DNA from: Edaphobacter sp. 12200R-103
Lineage (GTDB): Bacteria; Acidobacteriota; Terriglobia; Terriglobales; Acidobacteriaceae
Direction: 5' to 3'
Length of the DNA: 64,000 bases
Assembly (NCBI RefSeq): GCF_010093025.1
Contig: NZ_CP048114.1
Coordinates: 1,178,001 to 1,242,000, forward strand
Positions 33,356 through 42,116 of this stretch are shown here, piece after piece; position 1 is the first letter of the stretch, and every line of letters starts with the position of its first letter. The notes beneath the pieces are model-generated. The model was given only the letters and a program-made list of their open reading frames with translations. It ran no database searches and was not told the origin of the DNA. A program made the translations under genes and the position numbers.

Positions 33356-34315
33356 ATGACAAAAACGTCGAAGGTTGACCTGGTCGGCGTCGGGTTGAAT
33401 GCTACGGACACGGTAATTCCCCTCTCCAGCAATCCCTCTCCAGGTTCCAAAGTCGAGTTCCGCCAGAAGACCATCCTCCCCGGAGGTCAGGTCGCTACAA
33501 CCGTTATTGCGTGCCAGAAGTGGGGCCTTCAGACCCGTTACGTCGGAAAACTTGGAGACGACAGCGCCGCCCAGCTCCATCGCGACGAGTTTGCACGAGC
33601 TGGGGTAGAGACGCACCTGTTCACGGCTCCCAGCTGTCCCAGTCAGGAGTCACTGATTCTGGTCGACCGCGATGGCGAGCGTACCGTGTTGACCCGCCGT
33701 GATGAAGCTCTTACCCTTCATCCGGAGGATTTGGAGCGTGAATGGATCGTCAGCGCGGGTGCATTGCATGTCGACGGTTACGATACCGCCGCGGCCACAC
33801 TTGCCGCTCAGTGGGCGCGCTCGGCTGGGGTTCCGGTGATCGCCGATCTCGATGAGCTCTATCCCGGCGTCGAGCAGCTGATTGAAAACATCGATTACCT
33901 GATCGTAAGCCGCGATTTTCCTTCCCGGCTTACCGGAGAATCCTCGCTCGAAAGCGCACTGCATGCCATGCACGCCCGTTATGGATGCCGGCTCTCCGCT
34001 GCCACCCTCGGGCCCGAGGGCGTGTTGGCCTTCGACGGCAAAGAGTTCCACTATGCCGCTGCCTACTGTGTTCCTGTCGTTGATACCACAGGAGCAGGCG
34101 ATATCTTCCACGCGGGATTCATCTTCGGCCTGCTACAGGGCTGGCCCCTGAGCCGCCAGCTTGACTTCGCTTGCGCAGCTGCCGCGCTCAATTGCACCGC
34201 GGTCGGGGCTCGTGGAGGAATCGGCACCAAAGAAGAGGTCCTTGCTCTGATCGAGAAGTCACCTCGCCGCCCCGCTGCCCATGCGGTCCAGGACACGCAC
34301 CCGGTCACTCGTTAG
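33356..34315 (+). CDS. PfkB-family carbohydrate kinase
   Basis: A 319-residue ribokinase-like protein. The glycine-rich N-terminal motif (PGGQVATTVIACQKWGLQTRYVGKLGDD) and the second signature with the catalytic aspartate (VVDTTGAGDIFHAGFIFGLL, about residues 242-261) are intact. It phosphorylates a sugar or nucleoside; the substrate is not evident. It is a single gene, so there is no pathway context. No Shine-Dalgarno site is obvious. It converges with the next gene, overlapping by four bases. Confidence 0.87.
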   Translation: MTKTSKVDLVGVGLNATDTVIPLSSNPSPGSKVEFRQKTILPGGQVATTVIACQKWGLQTRYVGKLGDDSAAQLHRDEFARAGVETHLFTAPSCPSQESLILVDRDGERTVLTRRDEALTLHPEDLEREWIVSAGALHVDGYDTAAATLAAQWARSAGVPVIADLDELYPGVEQLIENIDYLIVSRDFPSRLTGESSLESALHAMHARYGCRLSAATLGPEGVLAFDGKEFHYAAAYCVPVVDTTGAGDIFHAGFIFGLLQGWPLSRQLDFACAAAALNCTAVGARGGIGTKEEVLALIEKSPRRPAAHAVQDTHPVTR

Positions 34316-34722
34316 CGCCAGCTTACAGCGAGATGCCAACGCAGTTCATGCTGTTCGGTCTTCCTGAGCACGCGCCTGTACTCCAGTAACTCCGACAGCA
34401 CCTGCTCACCTTCCGACCCTAGCTGTTGCGGCTCATTCTCAAGTGCAGCGATAAGAGCCTCGACAGTCACCAGGCCGTCTCTAGCGGAATACCACTGTGG
34501 CGGCGGAAGTTTTTGCATCAGTTCACGATTTCCCGCCCCTTCTTCGATCAGCAGGGACATCGAGTTCTCGTCCGCAGAGAAGAACTCGATCAGCGGCTTG
34601 ACACCGAGACGAAGCGCTAGTTTTTCGACAGCATCCTCATTGCGGGCGAGCGCACGACCGTTGACAAAGATGTCGAAGCCGGGATCCTCTCCCTCAACCA
34701 CGATGTACATCGAAGCTGCCAT
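34312..34722 (-). CDS. Hypothetical protein
   Basis: A 136-residue acidic soluble protein without signal peptide or membrane segment (MAASMYIVVEGEDPGFDIFVNGRALARNEDAVEKL...). I do not recognise the family. The composition is regular, with alternating strands and helices, and the frame is complete with plausible flanks, so it is likely real. An ATG four codons in (MYIVVEGED) could be the start instead. It overlaps the end of the PfkB gene by four bases. Confidence 0.6.
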   Translation of the reverse strand: MAASMYIVVEGEDPGFDIFVNGRALARNEDAVEKLALRLGVKPLIEFFSADENSMSLLIEEGAGNRELMQKLPPPQWYSARDGLVTVEALIAALENEPQQLGSEGEQVLSELLEYRRVLRKTEQHELRWHLAVSWR

Positions 34723-34815
34723 GGTGAGCAGTTTAACGCTATGCCAGTCCCAGAAGGAAGAACCTGCCTGAGCACCCCGCTATGAAAACATAGCAAAGCA
34801 TTGATGGCGACACTC

Positions 34816-37629
34816 CTATTGGCAGGAATAGTCGATCACTACCTTTCCAACAATTTCAACAGCCGATGTAATGTCAAACCCTCCACTTCCTTCACCGGAG
34901 CTTCCGATTCCGAGAAACATGGGGCCGCCGTTTTGTGTAGCCGTGCATATCTCTCCAGGGCTCAGGCTAACTCCCACATGCGCAATCGTTCCGGCAGAAG
35001 CTTGACGTCCTGCAAACACCTCGATGCGCCCTCTGCTCGCCGTACACCGATACCCTCTCATACAGTGCGCGCGCTCTGCGCTATTCGCAGAGCCCACGGT
35101 GATGGAGGCCGCAGCATCTGTACCTGTTGCTGCTCCGCTCGACCGGCCGTTCGATCTCGGGATGTAGTACCCCGGCTCCGGAACGATCGTGTAAACCGGA
35201 TGCGATGCTGTTCCGGCCTGCGCAACAGCCAGACCGTTCCCTCCCTTCCATGTGATGGAAGAGATACAGGGGGAGCTCTTCGGCTGCGCTCCACCAGATA
35301 CAACAATCTGGTTCTGCACTCCCAGGCAATCGGTACTGCCATCGGCGGCGCTCTCAAAGGACAGCTTGCGGATGCTCGCATCGTCAACGCTTAATTTTCC
35401 GGTCTTCAACGCAGGAGCCGTTACCGTGCTTGTCCTTGGATCGTAAGTGATCGATCCGTTCTGCAGTCCGAATAAGACGTAGGGCGCCGGATGATCGCAG
35501 CCTCGCAGGTCGCAGCCTATTCGGAACAGGATTCCGCCATTCATCGGCGCGTTATCCACCCGGTGAAGAATGGAGTAGGGCCCGCGGTGGATCATCCAGG
35601 TGATCGGCTCCAGCGTGCCTCCACAGCCAGCGTAGAGATTGCATGGATTCAAGTTTATCCAGGCAGATGGTCGAAAATTTGCTGAGATTCCCGAGCCGTT
35701 GAAGCCCCACATGTCCCCATGATTGTCACCTCCACTTGGAAGTGTGTGTTCAACCACTAGGTTTGCGCGAAAGCGCATCCCGAAGCTTGGATTATGAGGA
35801 TTCTCAAGGACATCTCCCGCTTGCCATGAAACGGAGTTCGGCTCCAGAGGAACAACGTGGGAGATCTGAGGCCCAATGATCTCTGCTCCTGGGTACAAAT
35901 GAAAGCCGTAGGACTCACTGGGAAGATCCATCGTCGCGGATGCTGCCGTGCCATCCGGACCAGGCTGCTTCCACCTCAGTGTGCGGTCCGCATCATGGTC
36001 GTACTCCGGATCGGAGACTGCCCCGTTGAATCCGGAGTCGCTCGCATCGGCGATTACCACCCGCGGCGCAGCGTTATAGATGGCAGAAGGATTCGCATTG
36101 GCAAAATGAGCGGTAACGATCCCATTCTTTCTGACGAGTCTGCTTAGCTTTACCGGCACTCTATAAAGTTGAATCCCATTCTGACGCGTCGAGCCATTGA
36201 CGTTCCACACATAAACAATATGGTTTGGATCTGTTGCGCCTACGACAAAGTAACTGGTTCGAAAACCGTCTCGGGCGAGATTGCGATCCAGGCTAAGGTA
36301 GTTCCCGCACGGCCCTCCCTGCCACAGCGACGAGGGGTTGTGTGAGTCTGTAACGGAGGTTGGATTTGGATTCCTGTGAACAAGCGTCACCTGCTGATGT
36401 CCATTTACCAGAGTAGAAATAGCGGAAATGGAAACCTGCTCGGGATACCACCCTCCCGCAAGGCACGCTGTACCAATTTTGAAGGCCCCTCTGGTAAGCT
36501 CCACATCGATCCTGATCGTTTCAGAACCGCTTGCTATTGCCACAATGGGTAGCGGCGTCTGGATGATTCCAATACCCGTGGAGGGCTTAAGCTTCTCTTG
36601 TGACTCTACCTTGACCGGCAATACATGAGCGGCGGTTCTGTCGACGATGGAATCCAGTCCGGATACGATCCCTGAGATGTCCCCTTTCGAGATATCAAGC
36701 AGAAAAGCACCATCGGTCGTCTGCTCCTGGCCAGAGGTAAACACCACGGGCACATGGTTGGCTCCGGGGGCCGCGCCTTCTCCTGCCCTTCCATGAAAAT
36801 ACTGGTCGGACTCACCACCTTCCCTCGTATCAACCGTAAAGCCCTCGTCCGATTGCGCTGTAGCTCCTCCATCCGTATAGGCATAGATATAGTCCCCGCA
36901 GGCAACATCGCCGACCGCATGTTTGTGGCACCAGAGATTGTGGGCCTGCGCGATTCCCCGGCTGTTGAAGGTGAGATCTTCAAACCGGTGAATCCGGACA
37001 GACCATCCTCCGTTGTTTCCCAGACTGTGCCCCGGCCCGTTGAAGGCTACCGAGGTAAAGTGATCGTCAATCTCAAGTGGCAGAAACTGGTCGAACCTGG
37101 AAACTTCAATATCCGGAGAGAGATGTCTGTTGAAGTAATTCACGTTGTCGCGAAAAGACTCCACCCTCTGCGGGCTGCGATAACTTCCCTCCGCTACGCA
37201 GTCTTTCCGCAAAGCCGTACCTCCATCAGTGATGCGATCAACATCGCTATGATGAAAGCTCGCTGTGAAACTGGTTGATGTCGCCGACAACACTTTGAGC
37301 GTCACACCATTCAGATACGGCGCACGATTGAGTTTTGAGATACTGACTTCCTGTCCTGGCGAGAGCTGGTTCATTCCGGTGAAGGTCACAACATCACCTC
37401 TGATTTCTAACGCCGAAATCAGTGCCACGCAGTTCAGCGACACGATCTCGCCATCTCCACCCTCCGGACGTATCACGCTCGTCCTGGCAACCTGTGCCGC
37501 GGAGAGCGCGGGGGTCCTTACCCTTCCAGTCACGTCACTCTGGATCGTGGACTCAGGCGGGGTCTGCCCTTTCGCAACGGCTGTAAAAACCATCAGCAGT
37601 AAGAAGAACGGAATGATCTTTCCAGACAT
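34816..37629 (-). CDS. Large secreted protein of unknown function
   Basis: A 937-residue protein with a signal peptide (MSGKIIPFFLLLMVFTAVAKG). The mature part is rich in Gly, Ser, Asn and Thr with short beta-like segments, reminiscent of beta-sandwich or beta-helix surface proteins (for example NPCNLYAGCGGTLEPITWMIHRG; GCDLRGCDHPAPYVLFGLQNGSITYDPRTSTVTAPAL). Many cysteines in pairs suggest disulfides. I recognise no catalytic motif. The ATG at 37629 has GGGAG upstream and opens the signal peptide; 44 earlier codons are open. The DNA looks somewhat less GC-rich than the neighbours. It is transcribed alone and divergently from the HAD gene. Confidence 0.75.
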   Translation of the reverse strand: MSGKIIPFFLLLMVFTAVAKGQTPPESTIQSDVTGRVRTPALSAAQVARTSVIRPEGGDGEIVSLNCVALISALEIRGDVVTFTGMNQLSPGQEVSISKLNRAPYLNGVTLKVLSATSTSFTASFHHSDVDRITDGGTALRKDCVAEGSYRSPQRVESFRDNVNYFNRHLSPDIEVSRFDQFLPLEIDDHFTSVAFNGPGHSLGNNGGWSVRIHRFEDLTFNSRGIAQAHNLWCHKHAVGDVACGDYIYAYTDGGATAQSDEGFTVDTREGGESDQYFHGRAGEGAAPGANHVPVVFTSGQEQTTDGAFLLDISKGDISGIVSGLDSIVDRTAAHVLPVKVESQEKLKPSTGIGIIQTPLPIVAIASGSETIRIDVELTRGAFKIGTACLAGGWYPEQVSISAISTLVNGHQQVTLVHRNPNPTSVTDSHNPSSLWQGGPCGNYLSLDRNLARDGFRTSYFVVGATDPNHIVYVWNVNGSTRQNGIQLYRVPVKLSRLVRKNGIVTAHFANANPSAIYNAAPRVVIADASDSGFNGAVSDPEYDHDADRTLRWKQPGPDGTAASATMDLPSESYGFHLYPGAEIIGPQISHVVPLEPNSVSWQAGDVLENPHNPSFGMRFRANLVVEHTLPSGGDNHGDMWGFNGSGISANFRPSAWINLNPCNLYAGCGGTLEPITWMIHRGPYSILHRVDNAPMNGGILFRIGCDLRGCDHPAPYVLFGLQNGSITYDPRTSTVTAPALKTGKLSVDDASIRKLSFESAADGSTDCLGVQNQIVVSGGAQPKSSPCISSITWKGGNGLAVAQAGTASHPVYTIVPEPGYYIPRSNGRSSGAATGTDAAASITVGSANSAERAHCMRGYRCTASRGRIEVFAGRQASAGTIAHVGVSLSPGEICTATQNGGPMFLGIGSSGEGSGGFDITSAVEIVGKVVIDYSCQ

Positions 37630-37703
37630 AGAACTCCCTTTGTTCACATAGGACGCTGCAGAATATGAATGCGAGCGAATCCGTCGCTTTATTAAGACCC
37701 GCC

Positions 37704-37709
37704 TATAAT
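37704..37709 (+). promoter_or_regulatory. Consensus -10 box of the HAD gene
   Basis: A perfect TATAAT ends six bases before a GTG at 37716 (a second GTG follows at 37719). No good -35 box is visible 16-18 bases upstream. The placement suggests a leaderless transcript. Confidence 0.5.
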
Positions 37710-37715
37710 GATTCT

Positions 37716-38438
37716 GTGGTGAATCTCCCCAAACCATCCCGTCAAAATCCCGGAAATACACTGCTGATCGACGCAGATGACACCCTCTGGGAAAACAATA
37801 TCTACTTCGAGCGGGCCATTGCAGCTTTCATCTCGTATCTGGCTCACCAGGCACACACTCCCGCACAGATTCGGGAACACCTTAACCACTGTGAACACGC
37901 CACCATCGCAGCCCACGGTTACGGCCTGCGCAGCTTCCGCCGATCTCTGGTCAGCTGCTTTGAAGAGCTTTCAGGCACGACGGTGACAGACGATCAGTAC
38001 CGACGAATTCTCAGCTTCGCGGACTGCATTGCAGAGCACGAGATCGAGCTGCTCCCCAGAGTCGCGGAGACGCTCGAGGAGCTTTCTGCCCGTCATCGCC
38101 TGATTCTCGTAACCAAGGGAGATCCCGCCGAACAGACTGGCAAACTGGAACGCTCCGGCCTTGCGCCACACTTCACCGCCGTCGAAGTACTGCCCGAAAA
38201 GCATCACGAAGCCTATCTTGCGCTTGCAGCCCATCATCGCTGCGATGCCGCCCGCACGTGGATGATCGGCAACAGCCCGCGTTCAGACATCAATCCGGCG
38301 CTGCGTGCAGGCCTGCACGCCATCTTCATTCCACACAGCTTTACCTGGGTTCTGGAGCACGAAGTCGTAACGGTTCCCTCGTCGGAGCAACATCTGCTGG
38401 AACTGGAGAACTTCTCCCAGCTCCTGCATCACTTCTAA
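37716..38438 (+). CDS. HAD-family hydrolase
   Basis: A ~240-residue protein. Motif I LLIDADDTLWENNIYFERA, motif II LVTKGDPAEQTGKL, motif III VEVLPEKHHEAY and motif IV WMIGNSPRSDINPALRAGLHAIFIP place it in the HAD phosphatase superfamily (class I cap, AHTPAQIREHLN...). The substrate is unknown. The start is uncertain: GTG at 37716 or 37719 fits the TATAAT box six bases upstream, whereas the ATG at 37665 would lie upstream of that promoter. Confidence 0.82.
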   Translation: MVNLPKPSRQNPGNTLLIDADDTLWENNIYFERAIAAFISYLAHQAHTPAQIREHLNHCEHATIAAHGYGLRSFRRSLVSCFEELSGTTVTDDQYRRILSFADCIAEHEIELLPRVAETLEELSARHRLILVTKGDPAEQTGKLERSGLAPHFTAVEVLPEKHHEAYLALAAHHRCDAARTWMIGNSPRSDINPALRAGLHAIFIPHSFTWVLEHEVVTVPSSEQHLLELENFSQLLHHF

Positions 38439-38483
38439 GTGTCTCCGCTCCGATTACCCTATAGCCGCATCTAAAGAGCTGAC

Positions 38484-39032
38484 ATGTCTTCGTCCGTGGC
38501 CAATCTTATAGAACAGCGAAGCCGTTTCTTAAGCTTCGTTCAGCGCCGAGTCCACGACCGCAACACCGCCGAAGACATTCTGCAAATGGCATACCTCAAA
38601 GCGGTCTCCAACGCCGATACCCTCAAAGTTGGCCGGTCCGCAGATGCATGGTTCTTTCGCATCCTCCGCAATGCAGTTATCGACCATTACCGTCACCAGG
38701 CGGTCGAGACACGCACCTTTGAGCCCTGGGAGCCCGGCATCGAGCCTCCGTCCACAACTCCCGACCTGACTCCCGCAAACCTCTGTCCCTGCGTAGCGAA
38801 AGCCCTTCACAAGGTTCCAGCCTCCTACCGGGAGATCCTTCGCGAGGTTGATCTGCAGGAGGTCTCCCTGGAGAACTACGCCAAACGCACAGGCATCACT
38901 CACGGGAACGCCGCCGTCCGTTCCCACCGCGCCCATCGCTCCCTGCGGGAGAAGCTGATGGATCACTGCGGCTCCTGCGCCCAGGCTGGCTGTCTCGACT
39001 GCACTTGCCGCCCTTCCGCCACGCGCCAGTAG
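38484..39032 (+). CDS. ECF-type sigma factor with cysteine-rich C-terminus
   Basis: A 182-residue protein. Region 2 (LIEQRSRFLSFVQRRVHDRNTAEDILQMAYLKAV...DAWFFRILRNAVIDHYR) and region 4 (LHKVPASYREILREVDLQEVSLENYAKRTGITHGNAAVRSHRAHRSLREKL) are clear. The end HCGSCAQAGCLDCTC (Cys162, 165, 170, 173, 175) could bind a metal; two more cysteines (101, 103) lie in the linker. No anti-sigma factor is adjacent, so control may act through the cysteine tail (inference). Confidence 0.88.
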   Translation: MSSSVANLIEQRSRFLSFVQRRVHDRNTAEDILQMAYLKAVSNADTLKVGRSADAWFFRILRNAVIDHYRHQAVETRTFEPWEPGIEPPSTTPDLTPANLCPCVAKALHKVPASYREILREVDLQEVSLENYAKRTGITHGNAAVRSHRAHRSLREKLMDHCGSCAQAGCLDCTCRPSATRQ

Positions 39033-39263
39033 CCACACGTCAGTAAGAGTTATGTTCCGGATATTTCTCGTCCGTTAGATCATCGGAAGTGCCTTCCCTG
39101 ACCCGCGCCATAGGAAGTGGAAAAGAGCCCTGAATCTAAACGCGATCCGGCATAAATTCTTCTATCTGCACTGTTACTCTAACGCCACAGCAAAGGCAGG
39201 CGATGCTATACTAAGTCTCGGATTGCTCACCGCTCTTTCTGGACCTGCAGTGCAGAGCCAAAC

Positions 39264-39348
39264 GCGGAGGTGGCGAAATTGGCAGACGCACAAGCTTGAG
39301 GTGCTTGCGCCGCAAGGCATAGGGGTTCAAGTCCCCTCCTCCGCACCA
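39264..39348 (+). tRNA. tRNA-Leu (anticodon GAG)
   Basis: An 85-base tRNA with acceptor stem GCGGAGG/CCTCCGC, D-arm TGGCGAAATTGGCAGACGCA, anticodon stem CAAGC-TTGAGGT-GCTTG with anticodon GAG, a long variable arm typical of class II tRNAs, T-arm GGGGTTCAAGTCCCC and an encoded CCA end (39346-39348). secG starts 36 bases downstream. Confidence 0.95.
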
Positions 39349-39384
39349 ATCCAAAACATTCTTCGGAAGGCAGTCTTTTCCCCG

Positions 39385-39684
39385 ATGCTTATCGCTCTCG
39401 TCATCATCCATGTCCTGGTCTCCATCTTTATCGTTGGGATCATCCTGGTCCAGCAGGGCAAATCGGCCGATCTCGCTGCTGCCTTCGGTGGCCAGGGTTC
39501 ACAGACCGCCTTTGGACCGCGAGGAGCTGCCAACCTTCTCACCCGGCTTACCACTTACTCTGCCATCGTCTTCATGCTGACTTCGATCGGCCTTACGATC
39601 CTGCTCTCGCGCTCCTCCGAGCACTCGGTGCTCTCGGGCCACCCCACCACTCAGCAGCAGCAGAGCACACCCGCAAAGAAGTAG
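39385..39684 (+). CDS. secG: Preprotein translocase subunit SecG
   Basis: A 99-residue protein with two membrane helices (LIALVIIHVLVSIFIVGIILVQ and LTRLTTYSAIVFMLTSIGLTILLS) and the conserved loop between them (QQGKSADLAAAFGGQGSQTAFGPRGAANLLT). Auxiliary subunit of the SecYEG channel. The ATG at 39385 is chosen because the frame upstream runs into the tRNA. It is probably co-transcribed with tRNA-Leu and is followed by a terminator. Confidence 0.94.
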   Translation: MLIALVIIHVLVSIFIVGIILVQQGKSADLAAAFGGQGSQTAFGPRGAANLLTRLTTYSAIVFMLTSIGLTILLSRSSEHSVLSGHPTTQQQQSTPAKK

Positions 39685-39701
39685 AACCTTCAGCATCTTC
39701 T

Positions 39702-39735
39702 AACAACGCAGGTTGCGCGCCTGCGTTGTTCGTTT
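39702..39735 (+). terminator. Intrinsic terminator after secG
   Basis: A perfect 11-bp stem AACAACGCAGG / CCTGCGTTGTT with a 7-base loop, followed by CGTTTAAT. It lies 18 bases beyond the secG stop codon and only 20 bases before the next start codon. Confidence 0.8.
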
Positions 39736-39743
39736 AATCCCTG

Positions 39744-39749
39744 TACTCT
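39744..39749 (+). promoter_or_regulatory. Possible -10 box of the MBL-fold gene
   Basis: TACTCT ends six bases before the ATG at 39756. Because the secG terminator stem ends at 39730, the promoter of this gene has very little room, which supports a start of transcription at the ATG. No good -35 box is seen. Confidence 0.4.
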
Positions 39750-39755
39750 TGACCC

Positions 39756-40388
39756 ATGATCCACGAGATTCTTCCTGTCGGCCTGCTCCAGTGCAACTGC
39801 TCCATCCTCGGTGACGAGAAGACCCATGAAGCCATTGTGGTCGACCCCGGCGACGAAATCCCCCGGATTCAGGCGATCCTTGACCGCCACGGCCTGAAGG
39901 TCAAGTACATCATCATCACCCACGCCCACATCGATCACATTGCCGGAGCCCAGAAGCTCAAAAAGCTGACCGGAGCGCCCATCTATTACAACGAGAACGA
40001 TCTTCCACTGGTCAAAATGATGGACGTCCAGGCATCCTGGCTGCAGATGCCCGCTCCCGAGGTCGCGCCCCCTGACGCCTCTCTGACGGAAGGCCAGAAC
40101 ATCTCAGCGGGTAATATTCACGGAAATATCCTCTGCACCCCCGGCCACACCCAGGGCAGCGTCTGCCTCTATGTCCCAGACAATTCCCTGTTGATTGCAG
40201 GCGATACCCTTTTCGCAGGCTCCGTCGGTCGAACCGATCTCCCCGGCGGCGACTCCCGCCAGCTTATCCTCTCCATCCATGACAAGATACTCACCCTGCC
40301 GGATGAGACGAGGGTAATCCCTGGCCACGGTCCCATCACCACAATCGGCGAAGAGCGCGAGGAAAATCCTTTTCTTCAAACCCTTTAG
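39756..40388 (+). CDS. MBL-fold metallohydrolase (glyoxalase II-like)
   Basis: A 210-residue protein. The metal motif is H56-x-H58-x-D60-H61 (ITHAHIDHIAG). Further ligands are in CTPGHTQGSVCLY, AGDTLFAGSVGRTDLPGGD and VIPGHGPITT. The short GloB-like family (hydroxyacylglutathione hydrolase or persulfide dioxygenase relatives) hydrolyses thioesters; the C-terminal glutathione-binding part of true GloB is absent. Start ATG without Shine-Dalgarno site. Confidence 0.88.
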   Translation: MIHEILPVGLLQCNCSILGDEKTHEAIVVDPGDEIPRIQAILDRHGLKVKYIIITHAHIDHIAGAQKLKKLTGAPIYYNENDLPLVKMMDVQASWLQMPAPEVAPPDASLTEGQNISAGNIHGNILCTPGHTQGSVCLYVPDNSLLIAGDTLFAGSVGRTDLPGGDSRQLILSIHDKILTLPDETRVIPGHGPITTIGEEREENPFLQTL

Positions 40389-40487
40389 AATCAATCAATC
40401 AATACTTCTACTTCATCAAAGGCTTCACCAGAATCACAGAGTGCAACTCGGAAAATTGAATCTTTTTCCGCCTCTGGAACGTCTCGA

Positions 40488-42074
40488 TCAGATCTCTTCC
40501 CGGGCTTCCCTGGCAATGCGCCGTAACTCCGGAAGAATATCTCCCAGCGGAATACCCGGCGCATTCCCTGTACCCAATGCGAAGTATAACTTCCGATAGA
40601 GTTGGTACAGCTGCTCATACCGGGCGGCGGCCTTCGGCTCCGGAGCATATGTTTTGAACGGTAGACAAAGTCTGCGCTGTGCCTCTTCGATAGAAGGAAA
40701 GACCCCAGCCGCGACAAACGCTATGATTGCCGATCCGAGACTCGTCGGGGTTCCGTTCGGAACCAGCACTGGCTTGTTGAACACATCGGCGTAGACCTGA
40801 TTCAGTACGGTGTTGTTCTGCGGGATCCCGCCTCCGTTGATGACCCTCTCCACTGGGACACCATGTTCGGCCATGCGCTCCAGAATGATGCGGGTATGGA
40901 ATGCCGTGCCTTCGATTGCAGCGAACAACTCGTCCTGGGCGGTATGCACCAGATTCCACCCCAGCGTGATTCCACCAAGCTCAGGATTCACCAGGACCGT
41001 ACGGTCGCCGTTATCCCAGCTCAAACGCAGAAGCCCCGTCTGCCCTGCGCGGTACTGTTCCAGGCCCTTCGCCAGGTCCTTGACTGTGGTTCCCGCACGA
41101 CGTGCAATGCCGTCGAAGATATCTCCAACAGCCGAGAGCCCTGCTTCGATGCCTGTAAGGTGAGGATTCACACTCCCGGGAACCACTCCGCAGACGCCTG
41201 GCACCAACTGCGTCTCTTGCGCCATTGCGATGATGCAGGTTGAAGTGCCGACCACATTGACGACGTCGCCCTCTTTGCATCCCGCTCCGAGCGCATCCCA
41301 ATGAGCATCAAAGGCGCCGACGGGAATGGGGATCCCGGCCTTGAGGCCCATTTTTGCGGCCCACTCCTCACTCAGCCCTCCATAGATATGATCGGAGGTC
41401 AGATACTCGCCACTGATCCTCTCGCGGACTCCTTTCAAAAGAGGATCGACCGCGACCAGGAACTCCTCAGAGGGCAGACCGCCCCACTTCGGGTTCCACA
41501 TCCACTTATGGCCCATCGCGCATACACTTCGCTTCACGCCGTCAGGGCTCTTTACTCCGGTAAGAACAGCAGCGACCATGTCGCAGTGCTCCAGAGCAGT
41601 CGCAAACTTCGCGCGTTTGGCTTCGTCGGCGTGACGGAGCCAATGCAGCAGCTTGGACCACCCCCACTCGTGCGAGTAGACCCCGCCGCACCAGTCGATC
41701 GCCTCCAGCTTCATCTCGTGGGCCTTGGCGGTAATCTCCTGCGCCTCACGATGAGCACGGTGATCGCACCACAGGTAATAGTCATCCAGAGGCTGCAGGG
41801 AGGAGTCGACCACCACCACGCTCGATCCCGTCGTATCGAGCGCCATGGCGAGGACGTCTTCTCCACGGACGCCTGTCTGCTCCAGCACTTCGCGTGTCGC
41901 CTTCACCAGGGCATCCATCTGGTCAGCATGTGACTGTGTCGCAAAGTCCGGATCCTCCCGCCTGCGATGCAGAGGATAATTGGCTACCGCCGTTCCCAGG
42001 CGACCGCGCTCTGAATCGAGCAGGGTCACGCGCACACTGAGAGTTCCAAAATCAACACCAGCTACAACAGCCAT
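40488..42074 (-). CDS. araB: Ribulokinase AraB
   Basis: A 528-residue FGGY-family kinase. N-terminal ATPase fold VAGVDFGTLSVRVTLLDSERG, DYYLWCDHRAHREA, and the C-terminal VERVINGGGIPQNNTVLNQVYADVFNKPVLVPNG match the ribulokinase subfamily. It phosphorylates L-ribulose in arabinose breakdown. It lies 42 bases downstream of araD in the same direction. No araA (isomerase), transporter or AraC/AraR regulator is in the window. Confidence 0.92.
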   Translation of the reverse strand: MAVVAGVDFGTLSVRVTLLDSERGRLGTAVANYPLHRRREDPDFATQSHADQMDALVKATREVLEQTGVRGEDVLAMALDTTGSSVVVVDSSLQPLDDYYLWCDHRAHREAQEITAKAHEMKLEAIDWCGGVYSHEWGWSKLLHWLRHADEAKRAKFATALEHCDMVAAVLTGVKSPDGVKRSVCAMGHKWMWNPKWGGLPSEEFLVAVDPLLKGVRERISGEYLTSDHIYGGLSEEWAAKMGLKAGIPIPVGAFDAHWDALGAGCKEGDVVNVVGTSTCIIAMAQETQLVPGVCGVVPGSVNPHLTGIEAGLSAVGDIFDGIARRAGTTVKDLAKGLEQYRAGQTGLLRLSWDNGDRTVLVNPELGGITLGWNLVHTAQDELFAAIEGTAFHTRIILERMAEHGVPVERVINGGGIPQNNTVLNQVYADVFNKPVLVPNGTPTSLGSAIIAFVAAGVFPSIEEAQRRLCLPFKTYAPEPKAAARYEQLYQLYRKLYFALGTGNAPGIPLGDILPELRRIAREAREEI

Positions 42075-42116
42075 CTCTTTCCCACCTCTATGCAGAAAAC
42101 CGAATGATCATTATGC

